Assembly: GCA_934590325.1 (NCBI GenBank)
Contig: CAKTOW010000006.1
Coordinates: 1 to 64,000, forward strand
Direction: 5' to 3'
DNA: 64,000 nucleotides
Origin: an uncultured Oscillospiraceae bacterium
GTDB lineage: Bacteria; Bacillota; Clostridia; Oscillospirales; Oscillospiraceae
Position numbers and translations under genes: made by a program. Positions 59,845-64,000 of the stretch are shown here, piece by piece (the first letter of the stretch is position 1; each line of letters begins with the position of its first letter). The notes under the pieces are model-generated. The model made no database searches, was not told the DNA's origin, and saw only the letters and a list, made by a program, of their open reading frames with translations.

Positions 59845-60489
59845 GTGGCGCATACGGACATTCTATACCAGGACAAGCGCATCGTGGTGGCCGTAAAGCC
59901 CGCCGGCGTGGTTTCCACCGACGAGCCGGGCGGCATGCCCTCCCTGCTGCGTCAGGCCCTGGGCACCGACTGCATCCGCACGGTGCACCGGCTGGACGCG
60001 CCGGTCAGCGGCCTGATGGTGTTCGCCCGCAGCACCTACGCCGCCGGAGAGCTGTCCCGCCAGATACGGGAGGGCGAATTCCGCAAGGAGTACCTGGCCG
60101 TCCTGCGGGGCACACCCTGTGCACCGTCAGGCGAGCTCCTCGACCTGTTGGGCCGGGACAGGACACGGCGCGTCACCTACGTGGCCGACGCCCCCGCCAA
60201 GGGTGTGCAGGAGGCGCGGCTGCGGTACGAAACTCTGGAAGAAAAAGCCGGACTGACGCTGGTGCGGATACACCTGCTCACCGGACGGACCCACCAGATA
60301 CGGGTGCAGTTCGCCTCCCGGGGGCTGCCCCTGGCGGGCGACCGGCGCTACGGCGCGGCGGACGACCCGGTATCCCCCATCGCCCTGTGGTCGGCGCACC
60401 TGACCTTCCTCCATCCGGAGACCGGCGCGGAGATGACCTTTGACCGCCAGCCACCGCCCATCGACCCATGGAACAACTTTGCCATATAA
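59845..60489 (+). CDS. RluA-family pseudouridine synthase (no S4 domain), start uncertain
   Basis: About 214 residues covering just the catalytic domain: HRLDAPVSGLMVFA contains the active-site aspartate and LLTGRTHQIRVQFA the second conserved motif. The start is odd. An ATG at 59812 lies before the predicted transcript start, a GTG (59845) lies within the GGGAGG ribosome-binding site, and the codon at the ideal distance from GGGAGG is ACG (59854), followed by GACATTCTATAC, where family members have Met. The GTG is listed here as a compromise. Confidence 0.85.
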   Translation: MAHTDILYQDKRIVVAVKPAGVVSTDEPGGMPSLLRQALGTDCIRTVHRLDAPVSGLMVFARSTYAAGELSRQIREGEFRKEYLAVLRGTPCAPSGELLDLLGRDRTRRVTYVADAPAKGVQEARLRYETLEEKAGLTLVRIHLLTGRTHQIRVQFASRGLPLAGDRRYGAADDPVSPIALWSAHLTFLHPETGAEMTFDRQPPPIDPWNNFAI

Positions 60490-60516
60490 AAAGCACCCCT
60501 CCGGGGGTGCTTTTTT
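60488..60516 (+). terminator. Terminator of the pseudouridine synthase gene
   Basis: AAGCACCCC and GGGGTGCTT arms, TCCG loop, six Ts; it begins at the stop codon. Confidence 0.9.
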
Positions 60517-60608
60517 GCCGCATAGCCCTGTGCGCCCCGTCCCCCAGGGCTGGGGTACTTTTTTCTCCGCTGGCCGCATAAGCTTGTCTGCGGAAAGGCG
60601 GTGGGGAC

Positions 60609-61727
60609 ATGAAGAAGAACAGACTGCGGCAGGGCGCGGCGGGCGTCGCCGCGGCAGGAGTACTGTGGCTGGCGGCGGTATGCGCCGGCAGCGATGACCT
60701 GCGCTCCGCCGCCGCGGCGGTGCGGGGCAGCGATCTGGCCCGCAGGTTTCTGCAATGGGAGCTGGGCGACCTGTTCACCGCCGACGGCCTCCCCCTGCCC
60801 GCCCTGCTGGCGCTGCGGCAGTCGCCGCAGCTGCTGGCGGCGGAGGGCACCTTCGACTACGCCGCCGCGTCGGACGAGCCCGCGCCCGACACCCCCGCCC
60901 CGGCGGAGGAGGACGGCCTCACCGGCACGGCGGAGCCCACCCCCGACAGCGACACGGATGACGCAGCCGCCTCCCCGCCCCTGTCCGTGGTGGTCACGGA
61001 CGAGAACGGCTACACCCGCGTGGGCGACGTGTTCATCAAGAACGCCTCCCGTCAGACACTGGACGGCGTGACCTTCGACGGCACCTTTGCCGCCGCCCTG
61101 GGGGAGGATGCGCCGCAGGTGCTGATCATCCACAGCCACGGGAGTGAGGCCTACACCATGCCCGCCGGGCAGGAGTACGAGAGCACCGGCAGCTTCCGCA
61201 CGTCCGATGCCAGCGTCAGCGTCATCCGTGTGGGCGACGAGCTGGCCCGGGTCCTCAGCGGCTACGGCATCTCCGTGCTCCACGACCGCGAGCTGTACGA
61301 CGACCCCCAATACAACGGCGCCTACTACCGGGCGGAGGACGCCATCGAGGAATACATGGCCAAGTACCCCAGCATCTCCTTCATTCTGGATGTGCACCGG
61401 GACGCGCTGGAGGACAAGGCCGGTCACCAGTACAAGGTGGTGACGCGGGAGGACCCGGACTGCGCCCAGGTGAGCCTGGTCATGGGCAGCAGCTGGGAGG
61501 GCTGGCAGGAGAACCTGAAATTCGCCGTGGCGGTGCAGCAGCACCTGACGGAGAACTACCCCACCCTCATGCGCCCACTGACCCTGCGGAACTCCGACTA
61601 CAACGAGTATTTCACCCCCGGCAGCCTGCTGGTGGAGATCGGCGCGGCGGGCAACTCGCTGGACGAGGCGCTGAAGGCCGTGCGGGTGTTCGGAGAGGGA
61701 TTTGCGGAGGTAGTGACGGGAAAATAG
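60609..61727 (+). CDS. spoIIP: Stage II sporulation protein P (SpoIIP)
   Basis: 372 residues: N-terminal membrane helix (about 11-28), a low-complexity Ala/Pro/Glu-rich spacer (about 80-120) and the SpoIIP amidase domain (about 160-365) with VLIIHSHGSEAY, LDVHRDAL and VEIGAAGNSLDEA, which hold the zinc-binding residues. With SpoIID and SpoIIM it drives engulfment by cutting peptidoglycan, so the organism should form endospores. GPR, often next door, is not in the window. Confidence 0.93.
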   Translation: MKKNRLRQGAAGVAAAGVLWLAAVCAGSDDLRSAAAAVRGSDLARRFLQWELGDLFTADGLPLPALLALRQSPQLLAAEGTFDYAAASDEPAPDTPAPAEEDGLTGTAEPTPDSDTDDAAASPPLSVVVTDENGYTRVGDVFIKNASRQTLDGVTFDGTFAAALGEDAPQVLIIHSHGSEAYTMPAGQEYESTGSFRTSDASVSVIRVGDELARVLSGYGISVLHDRELYDDPQYNGAYYRAEDAIEEYMAKYPSISFILDVHRDALEDKAGHQYKVVTREDPDCAQVSLVMGSSWEGWQENLKFAVAVQQHLTENYPTLMRPLTLRNSDYNEYFTPGSLLVEIGAAGNSLDEALKAVRVFGEGFAEVVTGK

Positions 61728-61729
61728 GG

Positions 61730-61758
61730 TTGCAATCCGGGCGTCGGTAGGGTATAAT
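61730..61758 (+). promoter_or_regulatory. Promoter of the pilin-like gene
   Basis: TTGCAA (61730-61735) and TATAAT (61753-61758), spacer 17, 42 bases before the start codon. Confidence 0.7.
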
Positions 61759-61800
61759 GTGGAAACCTTATCAAAAAAACGATTCCGGAGGGTATAGACT

Positions 61801-62202
61801 ATGAAACGGAACCGCGGCTTTACATTGATGGAAATGCTGATCGTGGTGGCGATCATCGCTGTGCTGGCGGCTATTGCCATCCCTGTGTTCAACGGCAGCC
61901 TGCACAAGGCCAAGGTGGCCGCCGACATGGCCAACGTGCGTGCCTACTACGCGGAACTGCAACTCTCCGGCATGTTGACTGATGACTATGTGGATGTAGG
62001 GCACGAACCCAGTGATTTCCATGATGAAATAACATTCCCCGATAACACCGTCATCAAATTACAGGCTGGCTGGGTTAGCGCCATTTTGATTCGCGAAACC
62101 CCTTCAAAACCTGTTCCCAGCGGCTACAAAGGCACCCCTGTCGAATACCACATTATGTATGTCTGCAACAAAGGTGATTGTGTACTGCAGTTGGGCTTTT
62201 GA
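61801..62202 (+). CDS. Type IV pilin-like protein with prepilin N-methylation motif
   Basis: 133 residues. The N-terminus KRNRGFTLMEMLIVVAII is a textbook class III signal with cleavage before F7 and the conserved E11 (+5), then a hydrophobic helix. The rest is a short globular domain with one cysteine pair (C124/C129) near the C-terminus. The first third is GC-rich like its surroundings, while the C-terminal domain is clearly more AT-rich, suggesting that this part evolves quickly or was swapped. No prepilin peptidase or pilus motor gene is in the window, so it is a detached pilin or pseudopilin. Confidence 0.9.
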   Translation: MKRNRGFTLMEMLIVVAIIAVLAAIAIPVFNGSLHKAKVAADMANVRAYYAELQLSGMLTDDYVDVGHEPSDFHDEITFPDNTVIKLQAGWVSAILIRETPSKPVPSGYKGTPVEYHIMYVCNKGDCVLQLGF

Positions 62203-62218
62203 TATATTTGTTTATATG

Positions 62219-62246
62219 AAAAAACCGCGCCGTTGGCGCGGTTTTT
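62219..62246. terminator. Bidirectional terminator
   Basis: AAAAACCGCGCC and GGCGCGGTTTTT arms with a GTT loop between convergent genes. Confidence 0.92.
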
Positions 62247-62253
62247 CTTGTCT

Positions 62254-62544
62254 TTATCTATTCTTCTTCGCCAATTCCATCAATTCCGGATACTTGCTCT
62301 TGATGTAGCTGTAGCTGCCCCGACCGTGGGGCAGCAGGCAGTCGGAGCAGTCCTTGACGCCGTTTTCCAGGTACCTGAAGTTGCCGCCGCACTTGCTACC
62401 CAGGGTGTACAGCGGGCAGTAGCAGAACAGGCAGTTGAAGTCCTCCGGGTGGCTGGTCTTGTGGCAGGGGAAGAACTCGCAGGCGCTGTGCTGGGTGAAG
62501 GAGTAGGCGCACTCCTCGGGCTTTTTGGTGTAGATATCGTCCAT
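62254..62544 (-). CDS. Cysteine-rich small domain protein (zf-like, PF04071 type)
   Basis: 96 residues from ATG 62544 (GGAGG five bases upstream). Nine cysteines follow the family pattern CEFFPCHK...NCLFCYCPLY...KCGG...DCSDC and probably bind metal. The family often neighbours cobalamin genes in anaerobes, but its function is not established. Here it follows the aconitase X genes with a one-base gap, so co-expression with them is certain. Confidence 0.88.
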   Translation of the reverse strand: MDDIYTKKPEECAYSFTQHSACEFFPCHKTSHPEDFNCLFCYCPLYTLGSKCGGNFRYLENGVKDCSDCLLPHGRGSYSYIKSKYPELMELAKKNR

Positions 62545-62545
62545 G

Positions 62546-62989
62546 TCAGTCCTCCACGGTGACCAGGCCGTCGTCACCCACGGTGACGGTCATGCCGGTC
62601 TGCACATATTGCAGGAACTCGTCGCCCAGCGAATCCACCACGGGCATTTTGCTGTCGGTCCAGACATCGCCCAGAATGGCGCCGGAGGCGGCCAGCGAGT
62701 CGATGGGCAGTGAGAACAGCATGCAGGCGGGCTGCTTGCCGTGGGAGCAGACGGTGAACAGCACCATGCCGCCGGTGGTGGAGCCGATGGTCTGGGGCAG
62801 GCACAGCGCCTTGCCGATCATGGGCTTCTTGTACAGGTCGGGATTGTTCTGGTCGCCGCACTTCACCTGCTTGTCGCCGAACATCATGGCCATCTGGTAG
62901 CTGGCCAGAGTATTGAAGCCCCCATGGCTCACCAACGCCTCTGCGGTGCAGGTACCGGGGACCACCACACGGCCCTTGAATTGTTTCAT
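62546..62989 (-). CDS. Aconitase X swivel domain (small subunit, DUF126)
   Basis: 147 residues from ATG 62989 (GGAGGGGC upstream). The swivel-domain segments are present: GRVVVPGTCTAEALVSHGGFN, QTIGSTTGGMVLF and SLPIDSLAASGAI. This domain closes over the Fe-S active site of the large subunit. Known bacterial aconitase X enzymes dehydrate cis-3-hydroxy-L-proline; archaeal ones act on mevalonate 5-phosphate. One base separates it from the large subunit. Confidence 0.92.
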   Translation of the reverse strand: MKQFKGRVVVPGTCTAEALVSHGGFNTLASYQMAMMFGDKQVKCGDQNNPDLYKKPMIGKALCLPQTIGSTTGGMVLFTVCSHGKQPACMLFSLPIDSLAASGAILGDVWTDSKMPVVDSLGDEFLQYVQTGMTVTVGDDGLVTVED

Positions 62990-62990
62990 A

Positions 62991-64000
62991 TCAGCGCCCC
63001 TCCTTTCCCGCCAGAATATCCAGTATCTCCCCGTCGGTGTAATACCGGGCACTGGTGTAGGTACGCAACTTGTTGGAATTGGTGATGACCGCCTTCTTCT
63101 TGCACAGGGGATTGTTCATATACATCAGCGGGCAGATATAGCTGAGGATAACGCCCATGCTCTGCAGCTTATAGCCCTCCACCGTGTCCTTGAAGGCCTC
63201 CAGCACCGCCGGGGCGGCGGTGAACACCGTGGGCACAGCCACCTGCAGACGGTTCTGCGCCCGCAGGGCATCGTACAGCTTGCCGGTCCAGTCGCGCAGC
63301 TGCTCCAGCGTCAGGTGGGGACAGCCTACGAAGCACAGCTGAGGCGCAGCGTCCGCGTCCTTCCATATCACCGGATAGCTGTTCTTCACCCGCTCCAGCT
63401 CCGCGTCGTCGATGACGTAAGTCTTGTAGCCCTCATGCAGCAGCGCCTCGCCCTGCTGCACGGCCTCCGGGGTCAGGTTCTCGACGTGGTACAGGCCCAC
63501 GGCGCCATTGCTGGCGGTGGCCGCGCCGAAGTCCTTCAGATAGGCGCGGTTCCCGTCATTGAGCTCCGTCCCCAGCCACTTGTCCAGCCCACGGATGTAG
63601 GGCACGTCCTCCATGACCTTCATACCGATGGCGGAGCCCAACAGCTGCGCCTCCGGCCGCTTTTCGCACCGGACCTCCACCAGCCAGTGTGCCTTGCGCC
63701 CCTCGTCGGTCAGCAGGCCGAACTCCGGCACGAAGCCGGCGATGCTGCCCATCAGCTCCAGCATACCGCTGTTGCGGTTGCAGCGGGCGCCCAGCACACT
63801 GTTGGCGTACACCACGGCGGAGGACTCCGCCCAGCTGAGGATGTCGCCCTGCTTGGGAGTGTTGCCCACCTGCTCCAGATAGCAGGTGCAGGTATAGGCG
63901 TTATCGGCGGTGATGCCCAGCTTGCGCAGCTGCTCCTCGTACCGCTCCTGCTGGGTGTACATGATCTTGCGGAATACCACGTCCTCCAGGAATCCCGTGG
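62991..64000 (-). CDS. Aconitase X catalytic subunit (5' end outside window)
   Basis: At least 336 residues are present; the frame stays open to the window end (TGFLEDVVFRKIMYTQQERY at its start), so some 70 N-terminal residues are missing. Family segments include TCTCYLEQVGNTPKQGDILS, the AVVYANSVLGARCNRNSG region and LCFVGCPHLTLEQL, which hold iron-sulphur cysteines and substrate-binding residues. The separate small subunit gene follows at once. The likely reaction is dehydration of cis-3-hydroxy-L-proline or a related hydroxyacid. Confidence 0.92.
   Translation of the reverse strand, partial: TGFLEDVVFRKIMYTQQERYEEQLRKLGITADNAYTCTCYLEQVGNTPKQGDILSWAESSAVVYANSVLGARCNRNSGMLELMGSIAGFVPEFGLLTDEGRKAHWLVEVRCEKRPEAQLLGSAIGMKVMEDVPYIRGLDKWLGTELNDGNRAYLKDFGAATASNGAVGLYHVENLTPEAVQQGEALLHEGYKTYVIDDAELERVKNSYPVIWKDADAAPQLCFVGCPHLTLEQLRDWTGKLYDALRAQNRLQVAVPTVFTAAPAVLEAFKDTVEGYKLQSMGVILSYICPLMYMNNPLCKKKAVITNSNKLRTYTSARYYTDGEILDILAGKEGR

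Overview
The window looks like a chromosomal segment of a GC-rich, Gram-positive, endospore-forming anaerobe of the class Clostridia, probably a gut Oscillospirales-type bacterium. The evidence is a Gram-positive PolC, the alr-mazF and DUF421-DUF4363 neighbourhoods, IreB, Rex, a Phe T-box leader, a glmS ribozyme, SpoIIP, KamB/KamC reactivase genes and aconitase X. No phage, insertion sequence, CRISPR array or rRNA operon was seen.

Region by region. 1-3.8 kb: a partial gene, then an operon of a secreted or membrane-anchored protein with two CX6C pairs, a seven-helix membrane protein and a PrsW-type intramembrane protease, facing a beta-helix surface protein with its own promoter and palindromic operator. 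3.9-10.1 kb: a LytTR response regulator and AgrC-like kinase upstream of a putative target operon (small protein, STAS anti-anti-sigma factor, 52-residue microprotein, MATE transporter fused to an RsbW-type ATPase, 461-residue protein of unknown function), with a 21-bp-spaced direct repeat between them. 10.1-16.1 kb: DNA alkylation repair (ogt, alkA-like) and a strongly eroded stretch with an internally deleted MATE gene, a ketopantoate-reductase/methyltransferase chimera, a MarR regulator with an intact operator, two truncated ABC exporter genes and a kinase fragment. 16.2-26.1 kb: NUDIX hydrolase, Cys/Gly microprotein, rex, tRNA-Arg(CCG), beta-helix surface protein with an SPKTFDAG-type C-terminus, kamBC, glmS with its ribozyme, DUF421/DUF4363 and nrdR.

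26.2-45.2 kb is mostly housekeeping: mazF, alr, a lipoprotein, nnrD; T-box-pheST; ireB; a FlK-like thioesterase; polyamine-type transporter genes potA-potB-potCD; an RluA enzyme; yceD-rpmF; and a DUF512 radical-SAM protein-der-plsY-EamA run. 45.2-55.3 kb is the canonical minus-strand block pyrH-frr-uppS-cdsA-dxr-rseP-ispG-polC, which links UMP kinase, ribosome recycling, isoprenoid and lipid-carrier synthesis, membrane proteolysis and replication. 55.5-64 kb: an MBL-fold hydrolase, a repeat-rich intergenic stretch, a BlaR1/BlaI-type sensor pair with two dyad operators, a pseudouridine synthase with a peculiar start, spoIIP, a lone type IV pilin-like protein, and a small Cys-rich protein with both parts of aconitase X (the large part runs off the window end).

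The most unusual material is the two-component/STAS/MATE-ATPase cluster (3.9-10.1 kb) and the concentration of deletion-type gene fusions at 11.3-16.1 kb. Functions are assigned by reading translated sequences and recognising family motifs; no database search was run.
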